Below, one piece after another: positions 1 through 9,892 of a stretch of 44,002 nucleotides of DNA. The translations under genes were made by a program, and so were the position numbers. The DNA is taken from positions 1 to 44,002 of the forward strand of contig JAEZIU010000011.1 of assembly GCA_023436485.1 (NCBI GenBank), given 5' to 3'. The first letter of the stretch is position 1. Every line of letters starts with the position of its first letter. The notes beneath the pieces are model-generated. The model did no database searches, was not told the DNA's origin, and saw only the letters and a program-made list of their open reading frames with translations. Source of the stretch: Bacillota bacterium. GTDB lineage: Bacteria; Bacillota; Clostridia; Acetivibrionales; DSM-1351.

Positions 1-792
1 CTATTCTACGAAAACAGTACAAGAACAAGACTTTCATTTGAACTGGCTTCCAAATACATGGGAGCCAGCGCCGCAAATATATCTGCATCAAGTAGCAGTG
101 TTCAAAAGGGTGAAACGTTATTAGACACAGGAAGAACAATTGACTCAATGGGTTCTGATGTAATAATAATGAGGCATCCTATGTCAGGGGCACCGCATCT
201 GCTGGCCAAGAATGTAAAATCTTCAATAATAAATGCTGGAGACGGTATGAATGAACATCCCACACAGGCTTTACTGGACATGTTTACAATACAGGAGAAA
301 AAGGGTACGTTAAAGGGCCTGAAGGTAGCAATTATAGGAGATATACTTCACAGCAGAGTTGCCAGAAGCAATATATGGGGACTGACAAAAATGGGTGCGG
401 AGGTTAATGTATCCGGGCCTGCTACACTAATGCCTCCTGAGATTGAAAAAATGGGTGTAAATGTTTTCAGTACAGTTCAAGAAGCAATGCTTGATGCTGA
501 TGTTGTCATGGGCCTTAGAATTCAGTTGGAACGTCAGAAAAAGGGATTGTTCCCCACAATAAGGGAATACGCAAGATTTTTCGGAGTGGACGATAAAAGG
601 TTGAAGCTTGCCAAGGAGGATGCAATAGTGCTTCATCCGGGCCCTGTAAACAGAGGGGTTGAGCTTTCTACCTCAGTCACTGACGGAGAACAGTCTTTCA
701 TAAACGAACAGGTAACTAACGGAGTTGCCGTGAGAATGGCACTGCTATATCTTTTAACAAGGAGGGGAAGCGTAAATGAAGTTACTAATTAA
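1..792 (+). CDS. pyrB: Aspartate carbamoyltransferase catalytic chain, 5'-truncated by window edge
   Basis: The enzyme condenses carbamoyl phosphate with aspartate, the first committed step of pyrimidine synthesis. The reading frame is open from base 1 and already begins inside the carbamoyl-phosphate loop (FYENSTRTRLSFE), so about 45 N-terminal residues of a usual ~305 lie outside the window; 263 residues are visible. Other family signatures are HPTQALLD, the GDILHSRVARSN stretch of the aspartate domain and HPGPVNRG near the C-terminus. The stop overlaps the start of pyrC by 17 bases, which indicates translational coupling in one operon. No regulatory chain (pyrI) follows. The operon promoter and any PyrR attenuator are outside the window. 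Confidence 0.97.
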   Translation, partial: LFYENSTRTRLSFELASKYMGASAANISASSSSVQKGETLLDTGRTIDSMGSDVIIMRHPMSGAPHLLAKNVKSSIINAGDGMNEHPTQALLDMFTIQEKKGTLKGLKVAIIGDILHSRVARSNIWGLTKMGAEVNVSGPATLMPPEIEKMGVNVFSTVQEAMLDADVVMGLRIQLERQKKGLFPTIREYARFFGVDDKRLKLAKEDAIVLHPGPVNRGVELSTSVTDGEQSFINEQVTNGVAVRMALLYLLTRRGSVNEVTN

Positions 793-2062
793 AAACGGAC
801 ACGTTCTGGACGTAAAAACCGGTTTGGACAGTGTAACCGATATATTAGCAGTGGACGGTATTATTCACGATATAGGAAGCGAAATAGATGAAACCGGCTG
901 CGAAGTAATTGATGCTAGTGGCTTGTATGTAATTCCGGGTCTGGTTGATGCCCATTGTCACCTGAGAGACCCCGGATATGAGTATAAGGAAGATATAGAG
1001 ACAGGAACTAGAAGTGCGGCTAAAGGCGGTTTTACCTCAGTTGCGTGCATGCCCAACACCAACCCGGTGCTGGATAATGAGGCAATGGTAAAATATGTGA
1101 TAAATAAGGCAAAAATCGATGGTCTTGTTAATGTATTTCCTATTGGTGCTGTGTCTAAAGGACTAAAGGGAGAGGAGCTAAGCGAAATCGGCGAGCTCAA
1201 ATTTGCCGGTGCCGTTGCACTTTCAGATGACGGCAGACCTGTGGGTAACTCTTCATTAATGAAAAAGGCAATGCAATATGCATCAATGTTTGATATAACA
1301 ATTATTTCACACTGTGAAGACATTGACCTTGTAGACGAAGGGCTTATGAACGAAGGCTTCCAGTCATCAATTCTTGGCTTGAAAGGCAACCCCGCTCCAG
1401 CTGAAGAAGTAATGATCGCAAGAGATTTGATACTGGCTGAATACACAAAAGCAACAATTCACATAGCTCATGTAAGTACAGAGCTTGGAGTTGATTTAAT
1501 AAGAAATGCTAAAAAAAGAGGTGTAAGAGTTACGGCAGAAACTTGCCCCCACTATTTTACACTCACTGACAGTGCATGTGAAGGGTTTAACACAAATGCA
1601 AAGGTAAATCCCCCGTTAAGAACTCAAAAAGATGTGATTGCAATAATTCAGGGCTTGAAGGACGGCACCATTGATATAATCTCTACAGACCATGCACCCC
1701 ATCACACAGATGAGAAAAATGTAGAATTTAAAATAGCGGCAAATGGAATGGTTGGCTTTGAAACAGCTTTTCCTCTGGCAATAACCTATCTTGTAAAACC
1801 GGGACATATTACAATAAAAGAACTTATTCAAAAAATGAGTTTCAACCCATCGCAAATGCTGGGACTAAACAAAGGCACCATAGAAGTCGGCAGACTGGCT
1901 GACCTCATGATTTTTGATATAAATGAAGAATATAAGGTGGATATTAACAAATTTGAATCAAAAGGGAGAAATTCACCATTTAACGGATTTTTGTTGTACG
2001 GGCAGCCCCAGTATACCATTGTGGGAGGAAGTCCGGTAGTCAGAAAAAAGGTACTGTTGTAA
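776..2062 (+). CDS. pyrC: Dihydroorotase
   Basis: A zinc amidohydrolase that cyclises carbamoyl aspartate to dihydroorotate. It has 428 residues, the usual length of the class I (Bacillus-type) enzyme. The metal-binding motif DAHCHLRDPG is near residue 60, the substrate motif CMPNTNP near residue 93, SDDGRPV near residue 152, and STDHAPHH near residue 304 carries the catalytic aspartate. The start lies inside the pyrB tail behind a strong AGGAGGGG site at 761-768. It sits between pyrB and pyrF, in pathway order. Confidence 0.97.
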   Translation: MKLLIKNGHVLDVKTGLDSVTDILAVDGIIHDIGSEIDETGCEVIDASGLYVIPGLVDAHCHLRDPGYEYKEDIETGTRSAAKGGFTSVACMPNTNPVLDNEAMVKYVINKAKIDGLVNVFPIGAVSKGLKGEELSEIGELKFAGAVALSDDGRPVGNSSLMKKAMQYASMFDITIISHCEDIDLVDEGLMNEGFQSSILGLKGNPAPAEEVMIARDLILAEYTKATIHIAHVSTELGVDLIRNAKKRGVRVTAETCPHYFTLTDSACEGFNTNAKVNPPLRTQKDVIAIIQGLKDGTIDIISTDHAPHHTDEKNVEFKIAANGMVGFETAFPLAITYLVKPGHITIKELIQKMSFNPSQMLGLNKGTIEVGRLADLMIFDINEEYKVDINKFESKGRNSPFNGFLLYGQPQYTIVGGSPVVRKKVLL

Positions 2063-2115
2063 AAATTATTATGCAGGGGTAATAATTTGTTTATTGCCCG
2101 GAAATGGAGATAAAA

Positions 2116-3054
2116 ATGTTTATTGACAGACTTATTGAGAGTATTCAAGAGAAGAATAATCCGACTGTTGTTGGTTTGGATCCCAAAATTGAATATGTGC
2201 CGGCTTTTATTAAAGAAAATGCATTTAAGGAATATGGAAAAAACTTAAAGGGTGCATCAGAAGCGATTTTGAACTTTAATAAAATGCTAATCGATTCAAT
2301 TTACGACGAGGTTCCTGCAGTTAAACCACAGCTGGCATACTATGAAATGTATGGGATCGACGGACTAATTGCTTTCGAGGAAACCTGTAAATATGCAAAG
2401 AATAAGGGTTTGATTGTTATCGCAGACGCAAAGAGAAATGATATTGGCACAACTGCCGAGGCTTATTCAAAGAGTTTTCTAGGTGAGACAGAAATAGACG
2501 ATGGGATAAAACAGAAAGTCTTTGATGTAGATGCTCTTACGGTGAGTCCATACTTAGGAATTGATGGAATCAAACCTTTTATTCAGGACTGCACTAATTT
2601 TGACAAGGGAATATTCATACTTGTAAAGACATCCAATAAGTCCTCCGGGCAGTTACAAGACCTTGTAACTGAACAGTGCAAAAGTATTTATGAAATAATG
2701 GCCGGATATGTACATGAATGGGGTAAAACCCTCACTGGAAAATATGGCTACAGTAGTGTGGGAGCGGTTGTGGGAGCAACATACCCTAATCAGGCCAAAT
2801 TGTTAAGGTTAATTATGAAAAATGCTTATATTCTGGTTCCGGGATACGGCACTCAAGGCGGAACAGCAAGAGATTGTGCAAATTCCTTCAACAGGGATGG
2901 GCTTGGTGCAATTGTTAATGCTTCCAGAAGCGTTATGTGTGCATATAAATCAGACACATGGAAGAATCAATATACTGAAGAGAAGTTTGCGGAAGCTGCT
3001 AGAGCAGAAGTTCTTAGAATGAAGGAAGATTTGAACGCTGCACTTGGCAGATAA
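2116..3054 (+). CDS. pyrF: Orotidine 5'-phosphate decarboxylase (long form)
   Basis: Decarboxylates OMP to UMP, the last step of the pathway. The active-site motif DAKRNDIG is present and the length of 312 residues fits the longer subfamily rather than the ~240-residue Bacillus type. An ATG at 2104 is also in frame, but GGAGA at 2106-2110 sits five bases before the ATG at 2116, so I chose 2116. It follows pyrC after about 50 bases and precedes carA by 24. The internal place of pyrF, before carAB, differs from the Bacillus order where it is near the end. Confidence 0.95.
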   Translation: MFIDRLIESIQEKNNPTVVGLDPKIEYVPAFIKENAFKEYGKNLKGASEAILNFNKMLIDSIYDEVPAVKPQLAYYEMYGIDGLIAFEETCKYAKNKGLIVIADAKRNDIGTTAEAYSKSFLGETEIDDGIKQKVFDVDALTVSPYLGIDGIKPFIQDCTNFDKGIFILVKTSNKSSGQLQDLVTEQCKSIYEIMAGYVHEWGKTLTGKYGYSSVGAVVGATYPNQAKLLRLIMKNAYILVPGYGTQGGTARDCANSFNRDGLGAIVNASRSVMCAYKSDTWKNQYTEEKFAEAARAEVLRMKEDLNAALGR

Positions 3055-3078
3055 ATAATAAGACACAGAGGTGAAAAT

Positions 3079-4161
3079 ATGAAGGCTTTTTTATTACTGG
3101 AAGACGGTACGATATTCGAAGGTAACAGCTTCGGAATGGAAGGAAAGGTAGTTGGAGAGGTGGTTTTTAACACTGGTATGACAGGCTACCAGGAAGTTCT
3201 TACAGACCCTTCCTACTGTGGACAAATAGTATGTATGACTTACCCCTTGATAGGTAACTATGGTGTAAATATAGATGATATTGAATCCTTGAAACCCCAG
3301 GTAAAGGGTTTTATAGTCAGGGAGCTTTGTAAAACTCCCAGTAACTGGAGATCAATTGAAACCCTGAATGAATACCTAAAAAGAAATGAAATAACAGGAC
3401 TTGAGGGTATTGATACAAGAGCATTAACTAGAATTTTGCGTAACAATGGTACCATGAAGGGTACAATAATTACGGCTGAACAGTTGGAAAATATACAGGA
3501 AGAACTTACAAAAGTAAGTAGCTATACAGTGAGCAATCCTGTACTACAAGTAACTACACCTGAAATAAAGCACTACAAAGGAGAGGGCTACAGAATAGCA
3601 CTTCTGGATTACGGTCTGAAACAGAATATTGTAAGATCATTGTTAAATAGGGGCTGCGAAGTTTATGTTTTTCCTGCTACAGCAACAGCGGATCAAGTTA
3701 TGGGAATAGACCCCGATGGAATAATGCTCTCTAACGGACCGGGAGATCCAAAGGATTGTCAGTTTCAAATAGATACCATAAAAAATCTTATCGGTAAAAA
3801 GCCAATATTCGGAATTTGCCTGGGACATCAGTTGACAGCATTAGCTAACGGAGCTAATACCGTAAAACTCAAATACGGGCATAGGGGCTGCAACCATCCT
3901 GTAAAGGATATAGCAAAGGATCTTACCTACATTACTTCTCAAAACCATGGGTACACAATTGTCGAAGAATCACTTGATAGAGAAACCATGATTGTAAGTC
4001 ATATAAATATGAATGACGGAACTATCGAAGGTATAAAATACAAAAATGCTCCGCTTTTCACTGTGCAATTTCACCCGGAAGCATCACCGGGGCCGGGAGA
4101 TACAGCATATTTGTTCGACGAGTTCATTAAAATGATAGATTATTCTAAAAATAGTTTATAA
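3079..4161 (+). CDS. carA: Carbamoyl-phosphate synthase small (glutaminase) subunit
   Basis: Hydrolyses glutamine and passes ammonia to the large subunit for carbamoyl phosphate formation. It has 360 residues: an N-terminal CPSase small-chain domain (about 1-150, with the FNTGMTGYQE motif) and a class I glutaminase domain with the nucleophile cysteine in GICLGHQL and the His/Glu pair in QFHPEASPGP. The start has GAGGTG eight bases upstream. The gene for the synthetase subunit follows 22 bases later. Confidence 0.97.
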   Translation: MKAFLLLEDGTIFEGNSFGMEGKVVGEVVFNTGMTGYQEVLTDPSYCGQIVCMTYPLIGNYGVNIDDIESLKPQVKGFIVRELCKTPSNWRSIETLNEYLKRNEITGLEGIDTRALTRILRNNGTMKGTIITAEQLENIQEELTKVSSYTVSNPVLQVTTPEIKHYKGEGYRIALLDYGLKQNIVRSLLNRGCEVYVFPATATADQVMGIDPDGIMLSNGPGDPKDCQFQIDTIKNLIGKKPIFGICLGHQLTALANGANTVKLKYGHRGCNHPVKDIAKDLTYITSQNHGYTIVEESLDRETMIVSHINMNDGTIEGIKYKNAPLFTVQFHPEASPGPGDTAYLFDEFIKMIDYSKNSL

Positions 4162-4183
4162 AAGAAGCTGGAGGATATAACAC

Positions 4184-7100
4184 ATGCCTAAACGTAATGA
4201 TATTCATAAAGTATTGGTTATCGGGTCCGGTCCGATAATAATTGGTCAAGCCGCAGAATTTGACTACGCCGGAACTCAGGCGTGTCAAGCACTCAAGGAA
4301 GAGGGAATAGAGGTAGTATTGGTAAACAGCAATCCTGCCACAATAATGACTGATACGAATATAGCCGACAAGGTTTATATAGAACCACTTAAAGCAGAAG
4401 TAGTAAAAAATATAATACGATGTGAAAAACCTGATAGCATTTTACCAACACTGGGAGGTCAAACAGGCCTGAATCTGGCGATGGAACTGGCAGAATCAGG
4501 TTTTTTACAGGAGCAGGGAGTAAAGCTTCTTGGAACTGCAACTGAGGCAATTAAAATGGCTGAAGACAGACAGGATTTCAAGGATACTATGGAACGCATA
4601 GGCGAACCATGTATTGCAAGTAAGGTTGTTACCACAATAGAGGATGCGGTAGAATTTGCCCGTGAAATTGATTATCCGGTTATTGTAAGACCTGCATATA
4701 CACTTGGCGGAACTGGCGGTGGAATTGTCAATAATGAAGAAGAACTGAGGGAAGTAGGAGAAAATGGTCTAAGACTCAGTCGCGTTCATCAGGTGCTTAT
4801 AGAAAAGTGTATATCAGGTTGGAAAGAAATAGAATATGAGGTAATGAGAGATAGCAAAGGAAATGTCATAACCGTGTGTAACATGGAAAACATTGATCCT
4901 GTCGGTGTACATACAGGAGACAGTATAGTTGTTGCACCTTCTCAGACACTTGCAGACAAGGAATATCAAATGCTGAGAACCTCGGCGCTGAAAATAATAT
5001 CAGCTTTGGGAATACAAGGGGGTTGTAATGTACAGTATGCCCTTCATCCTACAAGCTTTGAATACGCTGTAATTGAAGTAAACCCCAGAGTTAGCAGATC
5101 ATCGGCACTTGCATCAAAGGCTACAGGATACCCAATAGCCAAGGTTGCTTCAAAGATAGCAATAGGCTACGGACTTGATGAAATAAAAAATGCCGTAACC
5201 GGAAAGACATATGCATGTTTTGAACCAACTCTTGACTATGTAGTAGTAAAAATACCAAAATGGCCTTTTGACAAATTTGTTAAGGCAAAGAGAACACTGG
5301 GAACTCAGATGAAGGCAACAGGAGAGGTAATGTCTATAAGCAGCTCCTTTGAGGCAGCATTAATGAAGGCTATACGTTCTCTGGAATTGGGAATATTTAC
5401 ACTTGAGCAAGACATTTACAAAAATCTTGAAGGCAGCGATATAGTAAAAAAGCTTCATGACATTAACGACGAAAGAATATTTGTTATAGCAGAAGCCATA
5501 AGACGCTCTATAACAGTCGAAGAAATTCATGAAATAACAAAGATAGATTACTTCTTCCTTTGCAAGATTAAAGAGCTTGTATTAATGGAAGAAAAGCTTA
5601 AAACCGTAAGCAAGGAACAGCTTGACAGGGATATTCTTAAAAAAGCAAAGAAAATGGGTTTTACTGACAGGATAATAGCTAAGTTTTCAGGAATTCCTCA
5701 AAAAGAAATAACCGAATTAAGAAAGCAAAAGAATATTACTGCAGCATACAAAATGGTTGACACCTGTGCTGCTGAGTTTGAGGCGGTAACACCTTACTAT
5801 TATTCAACTTACGATGATCACTCAGAAGTTAAGGAATCCAAAAGAGATAAGATTTTGGTTTTAGGTTCAGGACCTATAAGAATAGGTCAGGGAATAGAAT
5901 TCGATTACTGCTCTGTTCACTCTGTATGGGCTTTAAAAGAACTTGGTTATGAGACCATAATTGCAAACAATAACCCTGAAACGGTAAGTACGGATTTTGA
6001 CACTGCAGACAGGCTTTATTTTGAACCATTGACGCCGGAAGATGTGGCAAATATAGTTGAAGCTGAAAGCCCAAAAGGAGCTATAGTACAGTTTGGAGGA
6101 CAAACTGCTATCAAGCTCACTAAGGCTCTGGATGATATGGGAGTTAAGATATTCGGTACGGAAGCTAAAAATGTTGACGCAGCCGAAGATAGAGAAAAAT
6201 TTGATGAAATACTTGAAAGAACAGGTATTCCAAGACCACAAGGCAAGACTATATTCACTCTTGACGAGGCTATAGCAGCAGCTAATGAACTGGGATATCC
6301 GGTACTTGTAAGACCTTCCTATGTACTTGGTGGACAAGGTATGGAAATAGCCTACAATGACAAGGATGTTAAAGAATTTATGGAAATCATAACCAGAACG
6401 GTCCAGGAGCATCCTATACTGGTTGATAAATACATGATGGGTAAGGAAATAGAAGTTGACGCAATCTGCGATGGAGAGGAGATACTGATACCCGGTATTA
6501 TGGAACATCTCGAAAGAGCTGGTGTTCACTCCGGTGACAGTATATCAGTATACCCATCACAGACCCTAAACGATAAGGTTAAGGAGGTTATAGTAGATTA
6601 CACTGTAAAACTCACAAAAGCCTTAAATGTAATAGGAATGGTAAATATACAATACGTTTTATATAACAATCAGGTTTACGTAATAGAGGTAAATCCAAGG
6701 TCAAGCCGTACTGTTCCATATATCAGTAAAGTTACGGGAATTCCGATGGTAAATCTGGCAACAAAAGTAATGATGGGTAAAAAGCTTAAGGATTTCAAGT
6801 ACGGAACAGGCTTATACAGAGAACCCGGATATGTTTCAGTAAAAGTTCCCGTATTCTCTTTTGAAAAACTCCATGAAGTGGACACAAGCCTTGGGCCTGA
6901 AATGAAGTCCACAGGTGAAGTTCTCGGAATATCGGACAATTTCCCTGAAGCATTGTACAAAGGCATTATAGCATCAGGAATCAAGCTGCCAAAGCCGGGA
7001 GACGGAATACTTATGACGGTGAGAGACACCGATAAGCCCGAATTGATTCATATTGCAGAGGAATTTGAAAAGCTGGGCTTTAACCTCTATGCAACAGGTA

Positions 7101-7399
7101 AGACTGCAAATATGCTGAATAATAACGGAATAGCCACAAATGCTGTTAGAAAGCTGGATGAAGGTTCACCAAACATTATTGAGCTCATTCATGCAGGTAA
7201 GCTGGCAATGATAATAAATACGCCGACTAAAGGCAGAAACTCGGATAGGGATGGTTTTAAAATAAGAAGAAAAGCGGTTGAAATGTCCATACCATGTCTG
7301 ACCTCACTTGATACGGCAGAAGCAATAATTAAATGCCTCAAGCTCGGCAAGAACGAAGGCGAGCTTGAAGTTCTGAATTTAAGCATATTTGACGAGTAA
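4184..7399 (+). CDS. carB: Carbamoyl-phosphate synthase large subunit
   Basis: Makes carbamoyl phosphate from bicarbonate, ammonia and two ATP. At 1071 residues it is full length, with the internal duplication typical of the family: two ATP-grasp synthetase halves, each opening with a GSGPI motif (residues ~13 and ~560) and each carrying a VRPxYxLGG phosphate loop (near residue 168 and in the second half). An MGS-like allosteric domain ends the protein (from about 940, with ATGKTANML). The start follows a GGAGG site in GCTGGAGGATATAACAC. Because the pyr genes surround it, this copy probably serves pyrimidine synthesis at least. Confidence 0.97.
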   Translation: MPKRNDIHKVLVIGSGPIIIGQAAEFDYAGTQACQALKEEGIEVVLVNSNPATIMTDTNIADKVYIEPLKAEVVKNIIRCEKPDSILPTLGGQTGLNLAMELAESGFLQEQGVKLLGTATEAIKMAEDRQDFKDTMERIGEPCIASKVVTTIEDAVEFAREIDYPVIVRPAYTLGGTGGGIVNNEEELREVGENGLRLSRVHQVLIEKCISGWKEIEYEVMRDSKGNVITVCNMENIDPVGVHTGDSIVVAPSQTLADKEYQMLRTSALKIISALGIQGGCNVQYALHPTSFEYAVIEVNPRVSRSSALASKATGYPIAKVASKIAIGYGLDEIKNAVTGKTYACFEPTLDYVVVKIPKWPFDKFVKAKRTLGTQMKATGEVMSISSSFEAALMKAIRSLELGIFTLEQDIYKNLEGSDIVKKLHDINDERIFVIAEAIRRSITVEEIHEITKIDYFFLCKIKELVLMEEKLKTVSKEQLDRDILKKAKKMGFTDRIIAKFSGIPQKEITELRKQKNITAAYKMVDTCAAEFEAVTPYYYSTYDDHSEVKESKRDKILVLGSGPIRIGQGIEFDYCSVHSVWALKELGYETIIANNNPETVSTDFDTADRLYFEPLTPEDVANIVEAESPKGAIVQFGGQTAIKLTKALDDMGVKIFGTEAKNVDAAEDREKFDEILERTGIPRPQGKTIFTLDEAIAAANELGYPVLVRPSYVLGGQGMEIAYNDKDVKEFMEIITRTVQEHPILVDKYMMGKEIEVDAICDGEEILIPGIMEHLERAGVHSGDSISVYPSQTLNDKVKEVIVDYTVKLTKALNVIGMVNIQYVLYNNQVYVIEVNPRSSRTVPYISKVTGIPMVNLATKVMMGKKLKDFKYGTGLYREPGYVSVKVPVFSFEKLHEVDTSLGPEMKSTGEVLGISDNFPEALYKGIIASGIKLPKPGDGILMTVRDTDKPELIHIAEEFEKLGFNLYATGKTANMLNNNGIATNAVRKLDEGSPNIIELIHAGKLAMIINTPTKGRNSDRDGFKIRRKAVEMSIPCLTSLDTAEAIIKCLKLGKNEGELEVLNLSIFDE

Positions 7400-7416
7400 A
7401 AATACCGGAGGTAAAT

Positions 7417-8193
7417 ATGGGTAAGATTCTCAAAGAACAGATTGTAAGTACACAAATGCTGTGCAAGGATGTATTTAAAATGACTATCAGGTCTGAATAC
7501 ATTGCTTCCAATACAAAGCCGGGTCAGTTTGTTAATATCAGGTGCGGTGGGTTGGATGCAATGCTGAGACGTCCCATAAGCATTTGCGATGTAAATAAAT
7601 CTGAAAATACGTTTGATATAGTTATTCAGGTAAAGGGCAGCGGTACCGAAAAGCTTTGTAGTATGTGTCATGGGGAAGTTGACATAATGGCACCACTGGG
7701 AAATTCCTTTATGATAGACGATAAACATCAAAATATATGTGTAGTCGGGGGTGGGATAGGTACCTTCCCCCTCCTATATCTGCTTAAATCCTCCAAATCA
7801 ATTCACAAGACTGCTCTACTGGGATTCAGAACCAAGGAAGCAGTTGTACTTGAAGATAAATTCAAGGCTGCCGCGGACACCGTGGAAATAGCAACAGATG
7901 ACGGGTCATACGGAAAAAAGGCCTTTGTAACAGAATTGCTTGAGGAGATAATTGTATCAGAAAAACCGGACATTATATATACCTGTGGTCCTGCTATAAT
8001 GATGCAAAAGGTTGCATTTATTGCAGAGAAAAACGGAATCTCATGTCAGGTATCCCTGGAACAACGAATGGGATGTGGTATAGGTGCATGCCTGGTTTGT
8101 GCCTGCAAGACGAAAAAAGGTGATGACTGGGGATTTGGCCACGTTTGTAAGGACGGGCCTGTATTCTGGAGCACGGACGTATGCTGGGACTAA
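7417..8193 (+). CDS. pyrK: Dihydroorotate dehydrogenase B electron-transfer subunit
   Basis: FAD- and [2Fe-2S]-containing subunit that passes electrons from dihydroorotate, via PyrD, to NAD. It has 258 residues. The FAD-binding motif RRPISICDV is near residue 51, the nucleotide-binding GGGIGTFPLLYLL near residue 110, and the cluster cysteines lie in MGCGIGACLVCAC plus HVC near residues 220-245. The start has CCGGAGG seven bases upstream. It directly precedes pyrD, the standard pair in Firmicutes. Confidence 0.96.
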   Translation: MGKILKEQIVSTQMLCKDVFKMTIRSEYIASNTKPGQFVNIRCGGLDAMLRRPISICDVNKSENTFDIVIQVKGSGTEKLCSMCHGEVDIMAPLGNSFMIDDKHQNICVVGGGIGTFPLLYLLKSSKSIHKTALLGFRTKEAVVLEDKFKAAADTVEIATDDGSYGKKAFVTELLEEIIVSEKPDIIYTCGPAIMMQKVAFIAEKNGISCQVSLEQRMGCGIGACLVCACKTKKGDDWGFGHVCKDGPVFWSTDVCWD

Positions 8194-8207
8194 ATGGAGG
8201 TTTATAT

Positions 8208-9131
8208 ATGTCAAAAAAGATTGATTTAAGCACAAATATAGCAGGAGTCCGGTTTGACAACCCTGTTATAATGGCATCAGGCACTTACGGATTTGGAAAG
8301 GAATATAGTGATTATGTTGATTTGAACCAAATCGGAGGAATTTCCGTAAAGGGACTTACCCTTAAGGAAAGAAAAGGCAATAAGCCTCCGAGAATAGCTG
8401 AAACGCCTGCAGGCATACTTAATAGTGTGGGACTTCAAAATCCGGGAGTTGAAACTTTCATAACGGAAGACCTACCATTTTTAAAAAATTATAAAACTAA
8501 AATAATTGCAAACATTGCCGGAAATACTATAGAAGAGTATTGCGAAATGGCAGAAATACTAGGCGATTCCCAAGTGGATGCCATAGAAATGAATGTGTCC
8601 TGTCCAAATGTTAAGGCTGGATGCCTTGCATTTGGGACTACGCCCAAAGGAATAGAGGAAATTACAACTGCAGTAAAAAAACACTGCAAGCAGCCATTAA
8701 TAGTTAAGTTGACCCCAAATGTTTCGGACATTAAGTCAATAGCCATGGCTGCTGAGAGTGCAGGTGCAGATTGTATATCACTTATAAACACAATATTGGG
8801 ACTTGCAATTGATATAAATAAAAAGAAACCAATTTTAGCTAACAATTTTGGAGGCCTGTCAGGCCCTGCGGTAAAACCTATTGCATTACGAATGGTATAT
8901 GAAGCAGCACACTCGGTTAAAATACCTGTAATAGGAATGGGCGGCATTGCTTCTTGGGAGGATGCTATAGAATTCATGCTTGCGGGAGCGTCAGCCATAA
9001 TGGTTGGAACTGCAAACTTTGTTAACCCACTGGTTCCCATAGAAATTATAAATGGAATTGAAAAATATCTTGAGTGCCATGGACATACAAACCTGAATGA
9101 AATTATTGGTAAATTGGAACTGAATGACTGA
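8208..9131 (+). CDS. pyrD: Dihydroorotate dehydrogenase B catalytic subunit
   Basis: FMN enzyme (class 1B) that oxidises dihydroorotate to orotate. It has 307 residues from the ATG at 8208, which has GGAGG at 8196-8200; an earlier in-frame ATG at 8181 lies inside pyrK and has no ribosome site. The catalytic cysteine is in MNVSCPNVKAG, with the family's N-terminal FDNPVIMASGTYGFG and the C-terminal GMGGI and GASAIMVGT flavin phosphate motifs. Pairing with pyrK identifies it as the NAD-linked type. Confidence 0.96.
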   Translation: MSKKIDLSTNIAGVRFDNPVIMASGTYGFGKEYSDYVDLNQIGGISVKGLTLKERKGNKPPRIAETPAGILNSVGLQNPGVETFITEDLPFLKNYKTKIIANIAGNTIEEYCEMAEILGDSQVDAIEMNVSCPNVKAGCLAFGTTPKGIEEITTAVKKHCKQPLIVKLTPNVSDIKSIAMAAESAGADCISLINTILGLAIDINKKKPILANNFGGLSGPAVKPIALRMVYEAAHSVKIPVIGMGGIASWEDAIEFMLAGASAIMVGTANFVNPLVPIEIINGIEKYLECHGHTNLNEIIGKLELND

Positions 9132-9136
9132 TTAAT

Positions 9137-9166
9137 TTGATATAATTATCACTGTTGCATTATATT
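9137..9166 (+). promoter_or_regulatory. Candidate internal promoter after pyrD
   Basis: TTGATA at 9137-9142 and TATATT at 9161-9166 are separated by 18 bases, in the short gap between pyrD and the histidine phosphatase gene. It could give the last two genes of the cluster some independent expression. This is a match by eye in AT-rich DNA and is not strong. Confidence 0.3.
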
Positions 9167-9185
9167 TATATTATTGGAGGTACTC

Positions 9186-9872
9186 ATGAAAACAAGACTT
9201 ATATTTGTAAGACATGCGGAAGCAGAAGGAAATTTCAACAGAGTATTTCACGGATGGTATGACAGCAGGATTACGGAAAAGGGACACAAACAGGCGAAGG
9301 CAGTAGCAGAAAGACTTGCTGATTTGCCTGTTGACATTATATATTCAAGCAGCTTGACAAGAACCCTGCAGACAGCACAGTATATAGCTGATATTAAGAA
9401 GCTTCCTATTATCCGCACAGACAAAATGAAGGAAATCAACGGCGGAGATTGGGAAAATATTGCATGGGAAGTTCTCCCTGAATTATATCCGAATGAAAAC
9501 TATACATGGGAAAATGAACCCCATATACATCAAATGCCAAACGGCGAAAATATGGAGGAATTCTATAACCGTCTTTTAAAAGAAGTTATGGATATAATCG
9601 GACAAAACAAAGGAAGAAATGTATGTATAGTTACACATGGTACCGCTATAAGGGCAATGCTCTGCAGGTTTTACGGTAAGTCTCTTAAGTATATGAAAAA
9701 TGTATATTGGCATGACAATACATCGGTTACAATTGTTGATTACAATGATGAAAATGATGAGTTTCAGGTTGTACTCGAAGGTGATATTGTGCATTTAGGT
9801 GCGGAGTTGAGTACTATTCAGAACCAGGAATGGTGGAAAAGTTACATGGAGTCAAGACAAAAAAATAATTAA
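9186..9872 (+). CDS. Histidine phosphatase family protein (phosphoglycerate mutase-like)
   Basis: A 228-residue member of the histidine phosphatase superfamily. The N-terminal RHAEAEGNF carries the phospho-accepting histidine and the C-terminal THGTAIRAML carries the second active-site histidine. The ATG at 9186 is preceded by GGAGG at 9176-9180; the in-frame TTG at 9174 overlaps this site and is unlikely to be the start. The substrate cannot be read from the sequence: the family includes phosphoglycerate mutases, sugar phosphatases and nucleotide-related phosphatases. Its place between pyrD and a PyrE-like gene suggests, but does not show, a link to pyrimidine or nucleotide metabolism. Confidence 0.85.
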   Translation: MKTRLIFVRHAEAEGNFNRVFHGWYDSRITEKGHKQAKAVAERLADLPVDIIYSSSLTRTLQTAQYIADIKKLPIIRTDKMKEINGGDWENIAWEVLPELYPNENYTWENEPHIHQMPNGENMEEFYNRLLKEVMDIIGQNKGRNVCIVTHGTAIRAMLCRFYGKSLKYMKNVYWHDNTSVTIVDYNDENDEFQVVLEGDIVHLGAELSTIQNQEWWKSYMESRQKNN

Positions 9873-9892
9873 GGTTTTGTAGGAGGTTAACA

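Noticed and set aside
5933..6529. 198-residue frame antisense to carB
   Set aside because: Composition is that of an antisense shadow of a conserved gene; no ribosome site and no recognisable domain.
7189..7731. 180-residue minus-strand frame across the carB-pyrK junction
   Set aside because: It is antisense to two well-supported genes and has no motif.
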